Positions 32,445-41,042 of a DNA stretch of 48,384 nucleotides are shown one piece after another. The position numbers and the translations under genes are program-made. Source of the DNA: Pseudomonas nitroreducens TX1 (GTDB lineage Bacteria > Pseudomonadota > Gammaproteobacteria > Pseudomonadales > Pseudomonadaceae). The stretch is taken from assembly GCF_000313755.1 (NCBI RefSeq), contig NZ_AMZB01000082.1:1-48384 (forward strand), in the 5' to 3' direction. How positions within the stretch are numbered: position 1 is the stretch's first letter; each line of letters opens with the position of its first letter. The notes under the pieces are model-generated. The model was not told the origin of the DNA. It ran no database searches and saw only the letters and a program-made list of their open reading frames with translations.

Positions 32445-33899
32445 TCAATGCCGCCAGAACGCCGGGGTGAACAGCACCAGCACGGTGATGATCTCCAGAC
32501 GCCCCAGCAGCATGCCGCCGCAGAGCAGCCACTTGGCGGCATCCGGCAGCGAGGCGAAGTTGCCCGAGGGGCCGATGATCGGGCCCATGCCCGGGCCGAC
32601 GCCGGCTACGGTGCTGGCCGCGCCGGTGAGCGAGGTCATCCAGTCCAGGCCGAGGAACGACAGGCCCAGCGCCAGGCCGCCGACGGTGGCGCCGAAGAAG
32701 AACGAGAAGGTCAGGATCGAGCGCACGATCTCTTCGTCCAGGCGATGGCCGTTGTAGCTCTGCTTGAGCACCGCGCGCGGGTGGATCAGCTGGTACAGGC
32801 TGGCGCGCAGCAGGGTGTAGGCCACCTGGAAGCGGAATATCTTGATACCGCCGGCGGTGGAGCCGGAACAGCCGCCGATGAAGCCCAGGTAGAAGAACAG
32901 CATGATCGAGAAGTGACCCCAAAGGCCGTAGTCGCCCAGGGCGAAACCGGTGGTCGTCATCACGGAGGTCACGTTCACCGCCACGATACGGAAGGCGTCG
33001 AACCAGGCCAGGCCCGAATTCACCGAATACCAGGTGCCCATCACCAGCCAGGTGAACACCAGCAGACCGAGGAAACCATGCACCTGGTGGTCGCGGATCA
33101 GTGCCCTGCGATTGCCGCGCAGGGTGGAGACATAGAGCACGAAGGGAATGCTGCCCAGGATCATCACCATCACCGCGACCCAGTGGACCGCCGGTTGGTG
33201 CCACTTGGCCAGCGACTGGTCGGAAGTGGAGAAGCCGCCGGTGGAGATCGCCGACATGGCGTGGTTGAGCGAGTCGAACAGGCCCATGCCGGCCCACCAG
33301 AAGGCCAGGGTACCCGCGATGGTGATGGCGACGTACACCCCGACTATGTACTTGGCCACCATGTGCGAGCGCGGCATGACCTTGTCGGAGCGGTCGGAGG
33401 ATTCGGTCTGGAACAGGCGCATGCCACCGATGCGCAGCATGGGCAGGATCGCCACCGCCATGGCGATGAAGCCGATACCGCCCAGCCAGTGCAGTAGCGA
33501 GCGCCAGATGAGGATGCCCGGCGACATCTTGTCCAGCCCGGATAACACGGTCGAGCCGGTGGCGGTGATGCCCGACATGCTCTCGAAGATCGCGTCGGTG
33601 AAGCTGATGTGCCTCGCGAACATGAAGGGCAGGGAGGAGAAGAAGCAGACGATCACCCAGCTCGACACCGTGAGCATGTACATGTCCCGCGGGCGCAGGT
33701 GTACTTGCTCCGGGCGGCCGGGGATGACCAGGCCCAGGCCGCAGGTGAAGGTGATGATCGCCGACCAGATGAACGGGTGCAGCTCGTTGGCGCGGCCGTA
33801 ATACAGCAAGGTGGCCATGGGGACCAGCATGGCGACCGCCAGCGTGATCACGAAGATGCCGATGATGAATCCGAGAGTACGAAGTGTCGGCAGGGCCAT
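32445..33899 (-). CDS. trkH: Trk potassium uptake membrane subunit TrkH
   Basis: A 484-residue inner-membrane K+ uptake protein with ten or more helices and four P-loops. The selectivity-filter glycines are visible in ITATGSTVL, ISTGGFSTS, TTTGFALGD and TVAGVGPGMG. It works with the cytosolic NAD-binding TrkA, which is not in the window. Length is normal for TrkH/TrkI. The start at MALPTLRT is at the end of the longer antisense-looking frame and the membrane segment follows at once. It is divergent from the nitroreductase gene. Identified as trkH by comparison with the P. aeruginosa gene next to the same nitroreductase/Cpx block. Confidence 0.93.
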   Translation of the reverse strand: MALPTLRTLGFIIGIFVITLAVAMLVPMATLLYYGRANELHPFIWSAIITFTCGLGLVIPGRPEQVHLRPRDMYMLTVSSWVIVCFFSSLPFMFARHISFTDAIFESMSGITATGSTVLSGLDKMSPGILIWRSLLHWLGGIGFIAMAVAILPMLRIGGMRLFQTESSDRSDKVMPRSHMVAKYIVGVYVAITIAGTLAFWWAGMGLFDSLNHAMSAISTGGFSTSDQSLAKWHQPAVHWVAVMVMILGSIPFVLYVSTLRGNRRALIRDHQVHGFLGLLVFTWLVMGTWYSVNSGLAWFDAFRIVAVNVTSVMTTTGFALGDYGLWGHFSIMLFFYLGFIGGCSGSTAGGIKIFRFQVAYTLLRASLYQLIHPRAVLKQSYNGHRLDEEIVRSILTFSFFFGATVGGLALGLSFLGLDWMTSLTGAASTVAGVGPGMGPIIGPSGNFASLPDAAKWLLCGGMLLGRLEIITVLVLFTPAFWRH

Positions 33900-34078
33900 G
33901 CGCTGAGGTCTGAATCCTGTGGGAATCGACCATTTTACCTGCCGCCTGCCGAGAGTAAACCGCGTGACGCCGTTCCCCTTTACAAGATGCGCGGCGAGCG
34001 CGGGCTTGGTCTTTCCCGGACAAATGCGAACCCTTTGCGTCTACAATGGCGGCTTTCGAGATTGACTGGAGGCAGCCC

Positions 34079-34639
34079 ATGGAGGCTCTCGACGCGTTGC
34101 TCAACCGTGTGTCCCATGCCCGCCTGAGCGAGCCGGCGCCGTCCGCCGAGCAACTGGACCGCCTGTTCCGCAGTGCCTTGCGCGCCCCGGACCATGGGCA
34201 ACTGCGCCCCTGGCGTTTCCTCACCGTGGAAGGCGAGGCGCGCAAGGAACTGGGCGAGTTGTTCGCCCGCGCCGTGGCGGCCAATGAGCCGGACGGCAAG
34301 CCCGAGGCGCTGGACAAGGCGCGCGCCATGCCGCTGCGCGCGCCGTTGCTGGTGGTGGCCGTAGCGCGGCTGCAGGATCACCCCAAGGTGCCGGAAATCG
34401 AGCAGTGGCTGGCAGCGGGTTGCGCCGCCCACGGCATCATCCAGGCGGCCTACGTCGAAGGATTGGGCGCGATGTGGCGCACCGGCGCCATGGCATTCGA
34501 TCCGCTGGTGCGCGAAGGCCTGGGCCTGGCCGAGAACGAGCGCATCGTCGGTTTCATCTACCTCGGCACGCCGGTCGGCGAGCTGCGCCGCCCGGCGCCG
34601 CTGGACCCGGCCGGGTTCGTCAGCGCCTGGCGGGGCTGA
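34079..34639 (+). CDS. Nitroreductase family protein (YdjA-like)
   Basis: A 186-residue FMN-dependent oxidoreductase of the small nitroreductase subfamily. The N-terminal FMN motif RSALRAPDHGQLRPWRF (about 42-58) and the central GCAAHGIIQAAYVEGLGAMWRTG match YdjA-type enzymes, including the tryptophan near the dimer interface. GGAGG stands just before ATG 34079. Its 3' end overlaps the convergent kinase-like gene by 20 bases. Physiological substrate unknown; such enzymes reduce nitro- and quinone compounds with NAD(P)H. Confidence 0.9.
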   Translation: MEALDALLNRVSHARLSEPAPSAEQLDRLFRSALRAPDHGQLRPWRFLTVEGEARKELGELFARAVAANEPDGKPEALDKARAMPLRAPLLVVAVARLQDHPKVPEIEQWLAAGCAAHGIIQAAYVEGLGAMWRTGAMAFDPLVREGLGLAENERIVGFIYLGTPVGELRRPAPLDPAGFVSAWRG

Positions 34640-35099
34640 GCGGCAGTTCCAGGCGCACCGTCCAACCGCTGGCGCGGGCGCGCCAGAGCAGTTGGCCGCC
34701 CTGCCAGGCGGCCAGGCGTCGTGCCGCAGGCAGGGCGTCTGGCAGCCAGACCCGCGCCTGCGGGTCGTAGCCTTGCAATTCCAGGCGCAGTTCGCCGTGC
34801 GCGGAGCTGAGCGACAGTTCCAGCGCAGCATGCGGATGGCGCCTCAGCGCCCCTTCCAGCAAGGCATCCAGTGCTTCGCCCAGCGCATCCGGCCAGCTTT
34901 CCAGCGGCCAGGTGCCGCTCAGCGGCAGGCTCAGCGTCAGGCCCGGCCAACGTGCCCGCCACTGAGTGGCGAGGCGCGCCAGTTCAACCGCCAGCACCAG
35001 GTATTGCGGATCGTCATAGGGTTCGCTGCGCAGCAGGGCGGCCGGCAGTAGCGGCCGTTGCAGGGCGGGAATCGGGGTAGCGAAGGCGGGAAGGCTCAT
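34620..35099 (-). CDS. Degenerate histidine-kinase-like ATPase domain protein
   Basis: A 159-residue protein 25 bases downstream of the sensor kinase gene and in line with it. Its layout mimics a HATPase domain: LGEALDALLEGALRRHPHA stands where the N box is expected, LRLELQGYDPQARVWLP in place of the DxGxG box, and AAWQGGQLLWRARASGWTV in place of the G2 strand, ending LELPLSP as kinases do. The N-box asparagine and DxGxG are gone, so ATP binding is unlikely. There is no phospho-acceptor histidine domain and no membrane segment. The start MSLPAF (35097-35099) follows GGAG. It could bind the kinase as a decoy or dimer partner; this is an inference. Confidence 0.7.
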   Translation of the reverse strand: MSLPAFATPIPALQRPLLPAALLRSEPYDDPQYLVLAVELARLATQWRARWPGLTLSLPLSGTWPLESWPDALGEALDALLEGALRRHPHAALELSLSSAHGELRLELQGYDPQARVWLPDALPAARRLAAWQGGQLLWRARASGWTVRLELPLSPARR

Positions 35100-35124
35100 G
35101 GTGCTCTCCGAAAGTGCGCTCAAT

Positions 35125-36459
35125 TCAGGCGGCCTGGCGGTGCAGCGGCAGGTCGATGCTGGCCAGGAAACCGCCGTCGGGATGGTTGCTCAAGCGCAGC
35201 CGACCGTGGTGGCGCTCGATGGCGCGGCGGGCGATGGCCAGGCCCAGGCCATGGCCGGGGCTGCTCTGGTTGGGCGCGCGGAAGAAGGGTTCGCCCAATT
35301 GCGCCAGGTGATCTTCGCCGGCGCCGGGGCCGTGGTCGCGCACGCTGATGTGCAGGCGTTCGCCATCGATCCGCGCCTGCACCTGAAGCGGCTGCTCCGC
35401 CGGGTTGAAGCGCAGGGCGTTGCGCAGCAGGTTGTCGAGGGCGCGTTCGAGCATGTCCGGCCAACCATCGAGCGCCAGCTGCGGGGCGACGTCGAGCTGG
35501 ATGTCCTGTTCCGGGTAAAGCAGTTGTGCGTCGTTGCGCAGACGCTCGAACAGCGGCAGCAGGTCGATGCGGCTGGTCGGACCGGGTTCGGCGTCGAGGC
35601 GGGCGAGGGCGAGGATTTCGCCGATCAACGCTTCCAGGCGGTCGCATTCCTGCTCCAGGCGCGGCCACATGGCGGCGCGCTGCTCCGGGTCTGCGCGTTC
35701 GGCCAGGGCCAGGGCGATACGCAGGCGCGCCAGCGGTGAGCGCAGTTCGTGGGACACATCGCGCAGCAGCTGGCGCTGGCTGCCGATCAGGCCCTGCAGG
35801 CGGGCGCCCATTCGGTTGAAGTCGCGGGCCAGCACGCCCAGCTCGTCGCCACGACGAGAGAGGCGAGCCAGGCTGTCCTGTTGATAACTGGTCTGGCCCA
35901 GGTCATGCACCGCGCGGCGCAGGCGATTCAGCGGGCGGGTGATGGACAGTGTTACCAGCAGGCTGAACACCGTCAGCACTACCAGGGCGATGCCCAGGGC
36001 GCTCAGCGGCCAGAGCAGGCTGCTGCGGTGCCAGGCCTGCAGCGTCGGGTGCGGGATGCGGTAGATGAACAGGTAGGTCTGGTCGGTGCGGCTGCTGGTG
36101 TATTCCTGGCTCAGCTGGCGCCAGGGGAAGCGCGGCAGGTTCTCGCGGTCGAAGTTGCCGTGCGGACGCGGCGGGCGGGGCAGGTAGGTGCCGTTGACCA
36201 GGCGCTGGCCGGTCTCGTCGAGTACCTGCACCGAGAGTTCGAATTGCTGCCGCCGGCTTTCCAGTAACTGTTGCGCGGCGGCGGGCCCTTGCGTTTCGTA
36301 GAGCAGCGTCCACTGCTTGGCGATGTCGTGCAGCCCGGGATAGCGGGCGATGACCCAGGTGTCCTGGTTCAGGGCGCGGCCCAGCAGGATCGACAGTCCG
36401 GCCACCAGCAGCAGGGCGAGCCAGAAGGCGGCGAGGATCCGCCAGAAGAGTGAGCGCAT
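35125..36459 (-). CDS. cpxS: Sensor histidine kinase CpxS (CpxA-like)
   Basis: A 444-residue inner-membrane envelope-stress kinase. Membrane helices at about 8-28 and 150-172 bracket a periplasmic sensor region with RPPRPHGNFDRENLPRFPW. HAMP (about 173-225) is followed by the dimerisation/phospho-acceptor helix LLRDVSHELRSPLARLRI (H237) and the ATPase domain with N box NLLRNALRF, G1 DHGPGAGED and G2 GHGLGLAIARRA. The start MRSLFWRIL (36457-36459) has AGGAAG. It lies after cpxP and cpxR on the same strand. In P. aeruginosa the orthologous pair controls MexAB-OprM and envelope stress genes. Confidence 0.9.
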   Translation of the reverse strand: MRSLFWRILAAFWLALLLVAGLSILLGRALNQDTWVIARYPGLHDIAKQWTLLYETQGPAAAQQLLESRRQQFELSVQVLDETGQRLVNGTYLPRPPRPHGNFDRENLPRFPWRQLSQEYTSSRTDQTYLFIYRIPHPTLQAWHRSSLLWPLSALGIALVVLTVFSLLVTLSITRPLNRLRRAVHDLGQTSYQQDSLARLSRRGDELGVLARDFNRMGARLQGLIGSQRQLLRDVSHELRSPLARLRIALALAERADPEQRAAMWPRLEQECDRLEALIGEILALARLDAEPGPTSRIDLLPLFERLRNDAQLLYPEQDIQLDVAPQLALDGWPDMLERALDNLLRNALRFNPAEQPLQVQARIDGERLHISVRDHGPGAGEDHLAQLGEPFFRAPNQSSPGHGLGLAIARRAIERHHGRLRLSNHPDGGFLASIDLPLHRQAA

Positions 36460-36552
36460 GGTCTTCCTGTTCAGCCGCATGGTCTATCCGTTGTCAGGGG
36501 CTCCACGGCAAGGCGCCGGGTAGAACCCGGCGCCTGCGCTCTGCGGAGCGAA

Positions 36553-37008
36553 TCAGTTGGTCTTGGCGCCGTCCTTCTGGGCCTTCCAGCTCTGGAATTC
36601 AGCCCATTCGGCCTTGCGCTGCTCGCGCTGCTGCTTCAGCTCGTCGAACTTTTTCTGCTGTTCGGGAGTGAGGATGCCGCGGATGCCGGCATCGGCCTTG
36701 TCGCGGTTGGCCTTGAGTTCTTCCTGCATGGCCTTGCGGTCGGCCTCGGGCAGCTTGTTCCAGTACTTCTCGGTGATCGCGCGGCGATCCTTCATCGAGT
36801 CGCCCATCAGCTTGCCGACCTGCTGGCGCTGCTCCTGGGTCAGGTTCAGCTCGCGCAGCGCGCCACCGTGTTCGCCGCGGTGCATGCCCGGGCCGTGGTC
36901 TTTCATGAACGGGGCCGGCGGCGGAGCGTCGGTCGGCGCCGGAGTGGCTGCCAGCGCGACGGTCGGCAGGGCGGCAGCGATCAGCAGGGCGGTCAGGGTC
37001 TTGCGCAT
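36553..37008 (-). CDS. CpxP/Spy-family periplasmic protein
   Basis: A 151-residue periplasmic helical protein. The signal peptide (MRKTLTALLIAAALPTVALA) is followed by an Ala/Pro-rich stretch and a helical part with the two LTxxQ motifs of the Spy/CpxP family: LNLTQEQRQQV (about 54-64) and ILTPEQQKKF. Such proteins bind unfolded envelope proteins and damp the Cpx sensor. Between cpxR and cpxS, it is the expected feedback inhibitor. GGAGAAA precedes the start. A tandem GTAAA box lies in the upstream gap, so CpxR probably controls it. Confidence 0.87.
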   Translation of the reverse strand: MRKTLTALLIAAALPTVALAATPAPTDAPPPAPFMKDHGPGMHRGEHGGALRELNLTQEQRQQVGKLMGDSMKDRRAITEKYWNKLPEADRKAMQEELKANRDKADAGIRGILTPEQQKKFDELKQQREQRKAEWAEFQSWKAQKDGAKTN

Positions 37009-37088
37009 GGTGTTTCTCCTTTCAGGGGCCGGTCGTTACCGGATGAGCCCAGTCTAGGGTCGGCAAGGTCAAGGGCGGTCAGGCCCAC

Positions 37089-37104
37089 GTAAAGCTTGGG
37101 TAAA
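37089..37104. promoter_or_regulatory. CpxR-type tandem GTAAA box before cpxP
   Basis: GTAAA at 37089-37093 and again at 37100-37104, 6 bases apart, stand in the 169-base gap between cpxR and cpxP. The block is framed by ACGTAA (37087-37092) and TTACGT (37107-37112), and another inverted TTTACG lies at 37130-37135. CpxR binds tandem GTAAA with 4 to 8 bases between in enterics. A -10-like TAGACT (minus strand, 37052-37057) lies 30 bases nearer cpxP, a suitable place for activation. Confidence 0.6.
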
Positions 37105-37177
37105 GATTACGTGAGGCCCTGCCGGAACATTTACGAAGCCCGGGCCAGAGCGGCCCGGACGTCCTGCAGGGCGAGGT

Positions 37178-37855
37178 TCAGGCCGCGTAGAAGTAGCCGC
37201 GCCCGCGCAGGGCGAGGATGCGCGGGCGGCCATCGGGGTGGCTGCCGAGCTTCTTGCGCAGGTTGCTGACGTGCATGTCCAGGCTGCGGTCATATAGCGT
37301 CAGCTTGCGGCCCAGCGCGAGCTGCGCCAGGGCCTGCTTGTCCAGCGGCTCGCCCGGCTGGCGCAGCAGGGCTTCGAGGATGCGGCTCTCGGAGAGGGTC
37401 AGGCTGATTTCCTCGGCGCCGATGGTGGCCACGCCGCGCGACAGGTTCAGCGCCAGGTCGCCCAGCTCCAGCTGCGCGGCAGGTTGCGCCGGGTGGCTGC
37501 GGCGCAGCACGGCGCGCAGGCGTGCGGTCAGCTCGCGTGGGTCGCAGGGTTTGGCCAGGTAGTCGTCGGCGCCCAGTTCCAGGCCTAGGATGCGATCCAG
37601 CGGCTCGCCGCGGGCGGAGAGCATCAGTACGGGCAGGTCCGGGTGGTCGCTGCGCAGTGACTTGAGCAGTTCCAGGCCGCTGCCGTCGGGCAGCATGACG
37701 TCGAGCACGACTGCGTCCGGCGCGTGGCTGCCCAGCGCGGCGCGGGCCTGCGCGCCATCGTGGGCGGCGCGGATGCTGAAGCCTTCCTGGGTCAGCCAGG
37801 TGGTCAGCAGTTCGCAGAGTTCGACATCGTCGTCGATCAGCAGCAGTTCACTCAT
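37178..37855 (-). CDS. cpxR: Response regulator CpxR (OmpR family)
   Basis: A 225-residue response regulator. The receiver domain holds the acidic pair D8-D9-D10, phospho-acceptor D52 in VVLDVMLPDG, and the K in YLAKPCDPREL. A winged helix of the OmpR type follows (about 130-225, ending RGYFYAA). It pairs with CpxS three genes downstream. The start MSELLLIDDD is 13 bases past the end of the coiled-coil gene, so cpxR is probably cotranscribed with it. Name taken from the P. aeruginosa ortholog in the same gene order. Confidence 0.92.
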   Translation of the reverse strand: MSELLLIDDDVELCELLTTWLTQEGFSIRAAHDGAQARAALGSHAPDAVVLDVMLPDGSGLELLKSLRSDHPDLPVLMLSARGEPLDRILGLELGADDYLAKPCDPRELTARLRAVLRRSHPAQPAAQLELGDLALNLSRGVATIGAEEISLTLSESRILEALLRQPGEPLDKQALAQLALGRKLTLYDRSLDMHVSNLRKKLGSHPDGRPRILALRGRGYFYAA

Positions 37856-37868
37856 GAAGAGGCTTCTT

Positions 37869-38279
37869 TCAGTTGATCCATTCTCGGCGCGAGCGGCGGC
37901 GACCGCGGCTCAACATGCCCAGGACGAACGCCAGCAGGGCGGTGCCGGCACCGCTCACGTACCAGGTCTGCTGCTCGGTGAGCAGGCGTGGCGGCTGGTT
38001 GGCCTGGGCCTCGCGCAGCTGCAGTTTCAGGCGCTGGTTTTCCTGGGTCAGGCGGGCGATGCGGGCTTCGTCCTGGCTGTTATCCGGGTTGGCCAGTTGT
38101 GCGGCCAATTCGGCACGCTGCCGTTCACTTTCGGCCAGGCGCAGTTCCAGTTCGGAGGGGACGGCGGGCGCCTGGGCAAGGGGCTGGACAGCGCTTGGCG
38201 CCGGTTGCTCCGCGACGGGCTCTTCGGCGAGGGCGGCCAGCGGCAGGGCGAGGCAGGCGAGCAGGGGCAAACGGCGCAT
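37869..38279 (-). CDS. Coiled-coil membrane-anchored protein of unknown function
   Basis: A 136-residue exported protein. The signal peptide (MRRLPLLACLALPLAALA) precedes a Pro/Ala linker, a coiled coil (about 45-92, LELRLAESERQRAELAAQLANP and QENQRLKLQLREAQ) and a single C-terminal membrane helix (YVSGAGTALLAFVLGMLS) with a basic tail RGRRRSRREW. It looks like the C-terminal half of the SH3-domain TIGR04211/YgiM proteins without the SH3 domain. It lies 13 bases before cpxR on the same strand. The 107-base gap on its upstream side has a 9-bp hairpin (38344-38368) without a T-run. Its role in the Cpx unit is unknown. Confidence 0.75.
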   Translation of the reverse strand: MRRLPLLACLALPLAALAEEPVAEQPAPSAVQPLAQAPAVPSELELRLAESERQRAELAAQLANPDNSQDEARIARLTQENQRLKLQLREAQANQPPRLLTEQQTWYVSGAGTALLAFVLGMLSRGRRRSRREWIN

Positions 38280-38386
38280 CGGGACTCCTTGTTCGATGAT
38301 GTGCCGCCGTCCATGGCCATCCCGGCGCTGTCCGGCTGCGATGCCCCGTGGCGCTCCGTGCCGCGGGGTGCAACGCTTGCGCGCTG

Positions 38387-38686
38387 TTAGGGCAGGACTT
38401 TCTTGAATGGCTTGACCACGACTTCGGCGTAGACGCCCGCGGCGCGGTACGGGTCGGTGTCGGCCCAGGCCTGCGCGGCGGCCAGGGAGTCGAACTCGGC
38501 AACGATCAGGCTGCCGGTGAAGCCGGCGGCGCCCGGGTCGTTGCTGTCGATGGCCGGGTGCGGGCCGGCCAGCACCAGGCGGCCTTCTTCCTTCAGTTGC
38601 TCAAGACGAGCGATGTGCGCGGGACGGGCGGCCAGGCGGCGTTCTTGGGATGCGGTGATATCACGGGCAATGATCGCGTAGAGCAT
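38387..38686 (-). CDS. YciI family protein
   Basis: A 99-residue YciI-type protein of the dimeric alpha-beta barrel fold. The ligand-site motif is intact ([15 protein letters not shown], about 32-46, with the His and Asp of [10 protein letters not shown] and [12 protein letters not shown]). The start MLYAIIARD (38684-38686) lies immediately after the yciB stop and has AAGGA within that gene. Usually paired with yciB in Pseudomonas. Function unproven. Confidence 0.9.
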   Translation of the reverse strand: MLYAIIARDITASQERRLAARPAHIARLEQLKEEGRLVLAGPHPAIDSNDPGAAGFTGSLIVAEFDSLAAAQAWADTDPYRAAGVYAEVVVKPFKKVLP

Positions 38687-38687
38687 G

Positions 38688-39281
38688 TCAGTCCTTGGGT
38701 TTTTCGCCGGTAGGCTCATCGTGCATGTGGCGGGCCAGGAACACGCCCTGGCCGATCAGGAACAGCAGGGTCATGCCCAGGCTGCCGAACACCTTGAAGT
38801 CCACCCAGTAGTCCTGGAAGGTGAAGGCGACGAACAGCTGGACGCAACCGCAGATCAGGAAGAACAGTACCCAGGCGAGGTTCAGTTTCGCCCAGAGGGA
38901 ATCGCTCAGGTGCACCGCGTGGCCCATGATGCGCTGGATCAACGGCTGGCCGCCAATGAAGTGACTGCCGGCGAAGGCCAGGGCGAACAGCCAGTTCACC
39001 ACCGGCGCCTTCCATTTGAGGAAGGTTTCGCTGTGGAAGGCCAGGGTCATGCCGCCGAACACCAGGCAGGCGGCGAGCGTCACCCACTGGCCCTTGTCCA
39101 GCTTGCGCTGCTTGATCAGCAGGGCGCCGTAGACCACCACGGACGCCGCGATCAGTACGGCCGTGGCGCTGTAGATTCCCCCGACCGAGAAGCTCTGGCC
39201 GGCGAGTTCGACGTTGCGCGGGTCGAGCTTGTAGACGATGAAGAAAAGGATGAGGGGGATGAAATCGATGAATTGCTTCAT
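38688..39281 (-). CDS. yciB: Intracellular septation protein family, YciB/IspZ
   Basis: A 197-residue inner-membrane protein with five or six helices, starting [19 protein letters not shown]. The segment [18 protein letters not shown] and the C-terminal [20 protein letters not shown] are typical of YciB, linked to septation and envelope integrity. The shorter start (39279-39281) is used because the upstream extension holds the divergent promoter region and lacks a ribosome site. First gene of the minus-strand unit ahead of yciI; divergent from rnm. Confidence 0.92.
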   Translation of the reverse strand: MKQFIDFIPLILFFIVYKLDPRNVELAGQSFSVGGIYSATAVLIAASVVVYGALLIKQRKLDKGQWVTLAACLVFGGMTLAFHSETFLKWKAPVVNWLFALAFAGSHFIGGQPLIQRIMGHAVHLSDSLWAKLNLAWVLFFLICGCVQLFVAFTFQDYWVDFKVFGSLGMTLLFLIGQGVFLARHMHDEPTGEKPKD

Positions 39282-39479
39282 TACGGCAGCCAGAGCCCAG
39301 TAGAGCCGGCATAATACCAAGCCGCGGATGAACTGAAAGAGCCATCCGCCCAACGCTGCGTCAGATCATGGTTTCAATGCATTGCCGCGGGAGCGGTGGC
39401 ACAGAAGCGTCTATACAGAAAGCTATCCCGACACAAAGCTGCTCCGACACAAATTCATCCTGCATCCCCTGGGAGCCCC

Positions 39480-40355
39480 ATGCGAGTCGACCTGCACTGC
39501 CACAGCACCGCGTCCGACGGACAGCTCAGCCCGACGGCCCTGGTCGAGCGTGCCCATGGGCGCGGCGTGCGCGTGCTGGCGCTGACCGACCACGACACCC
39601 TCGATGGCCTGGCGGAGGCCCGCCGCGCCGCGCAGGCGCTGGGCATGGAGCTGGTGGACGGGGTCGAGGTGTCCTGCACCTGGGGTGGGGCGACCATTCA
39701 CGTGCTGGGCTACGGCTTCGATGTAAAAGCCGAGCCGCTGGTCAGGGCGTTGGACGACCTGCACCGCGCCCGCTGGACCCGTGCCGAAGAGATCGGCCGG
39801 CGCCTGGAAGCCAAGGGCATGCCCGGCGCCTTCGAGGGTGCGCGGGCGATCCAGGCCGAGCTGGGCGACAGCGAGAACGCCCCGGCGCGCCCGCACTTCG
39901 CCGAGTTCCTGCTGCGCCAGGGCCATGTCAAGGACCGCGCCGAGGCCTTTCGCAAGTGGCTGGGCGCCGGCAAGCTGGGCGACGTCAAGCAGCACTGGCC
40001 GAGCCTCGCCGACGCCGTCGGCACCTTGCGAGCGGCAGGCGCCTGGATCAGCCTGGCGCACCCGTACCAGTACGACTTCACCCGCACCAAGCGGCGCAAG
40101 CTGGTGGGCGACTTCATTGCTGCCGGCGGCCATGCGCTGGAAGTCTGCAACGGCCCGCAACCGGCCGAGCAGGTCGGCGTGCTGAGCATCCTTGCCCGTG
40201 AGTTCGGCCTGATGGTCACCGCCGGCAGTGACTTCCACGGCCCCAGCGACTGGTCGGAGCTGGGCCTTTACCGGAGCGTGCCGGACGACCTGGCGCCGCT
40301 CTGGCCGCGCTTCGCCAGCGCCGAGAACGCCATCGGGATCAAGGAGACTCCATGA
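39480..40355 (+). CDS. rnm: PHP-domain 5'-3' exoribonuclease (Rnm/YciV-like)
   Basis: A 291-residue PHP-domain metal-dependent phosphatase/nuclease. The metal ligands are visible in DLHCHSTASDG (HxH), LTDHDTLDG, and DFHGPSDW near the C-terminus. E. coli Rnm (YciV, RNase AM) matures the 5' ends of rRNAs and removes 3',5'-bisphosphate nucleotides. ATG 39480 follows GGGAG; the earlier ATG would add a serine-rich leader. It overlaps yciO by 4 bases and heads a plus-strand series rnm-yciO-trpS. Confidence 0.88.
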   Translation: MRVDLHCHSTASDGQLSPTALVERAHGRGVRVLALTDHDTLDGLAEARRAAQALGMELVDGVEVSCTWGGATIHVLGYGFDVKAEPLVRALDDLHRARWTRAEEIGRRLEAKGMPGAFEGARAIQAELGDSENAPARPHFAEFLLRQGHVKDRAEAFRKWLGAGKLGDVKQHWPSLADAVGTLRAAGAWISLAHPYQYDFTRTKRRKLVGDFIAAGGHALEVCNGPQPAEQVGVLSILAREFGLMVTAGSDFHGPSDWSELGLYRSVPDDLAPLWPRFASAENAIGIKETP

Positions 40356-40981
40356 GCCAGTTCTTTCAGATCCACCCGGAAAATCCCCAGCCGCGCCTGA
40401 TCAAGCAGGCGGTGGAGATCGTCCGGCAGGGTGGGGTAATCGCCTATCCCACCGACTCGTCCTACGCCCTGGGTTGCCGCATCGGCGAGAAATCGGCGGT
40501 GGAGCGCATCCGCCACATCCGCCGGCTGGACGACAAGCACAACTTCACCCTGGTCTGCCGCGACCTGTCCGAACTCGGCCTCTACGCCAAGGTCGACACC
40601 GGCCTGTTCCGCCTGCTCAAGGCGCACACGCCCGGCCCGTACACCTTCATTCTCAACGCCACCCGCGAAGTGCCGCGCATGCTTTTGCATCCCAAACGGC
40701 GCACCATCGGCCTGCGCGTGCCGGCCTGCCCGATCGCCCTGGCGCTGCTGGAAGAACTGGGCGAGCCGCTGATGAGCGTCAGCCTGATCCTGCCCGGTCA
40801 GAGTGAGCCGCTGAACGATCCGTACGAGATGCGCGATTCGCTGGAGCACCTGGTCGACCTGATCATCGATGGCGGTTTCGGCGGCGGCGAGGCCTCCACC
40901 GTGATCGCCCTGACCGATGAAGACCCGGTAGTGGTACGCGTCGGCTGTGGCGACCCGGAACCCTTCATGGTCAACGCCTGA
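40352..40981 (+). CDS. yciO: Sua5/YciO/YrdC family protein YciO
   Basis: A 209-residue member of the Sua5/YciO/YrdC family, related to threonylcarbamoyl-AMP synthase. Key residues of the fold are in YPTDSSYALGCRIGEKSAVERI, KRRTIGLRVPACPIA and EPLMSVSLILPG. YciO itself is less active in tRNA t6A synthesis than TsaC and its role is unclear. Start overlaps rnm by 4 bases (ATGA), so it is coupled. trpS starts 61 bases downstream. Confidence 0.88.
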   Translation: MSQFFQIHPENPQPRLIKQAVEIVRQGGVIAYPTDSSYALGCRIGEKSAVERIRHIRRLDDKHNFTLVCRDLSELGLYAKVDTGLFRLLKAHTPGPYTFILNATREVPRMLLHPKRRTIGLRVPACPIALALLEELGEPLMSVSLILPGQSEPLNDPYEMRDSLEHLVDLIIDGGFGGGEASTVIALTDEDPVVVRVGCGDPEPFMVNA

Positions 40982-41042
40982 ACCCGCCCGGCGTGCTGGC
41001 TATACTCCCTCGTTCCATCGCTGAACCCGCGAGGTTGACCGC

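Noticed and set aside
38344..38368. Hairpin CCCCGTGGC/GCCGCGGGG before the coiled-coil gene
   Set aside because: It pairs well (one wobble), but has no T-run on the minus strand, so it is not called as a terminator.
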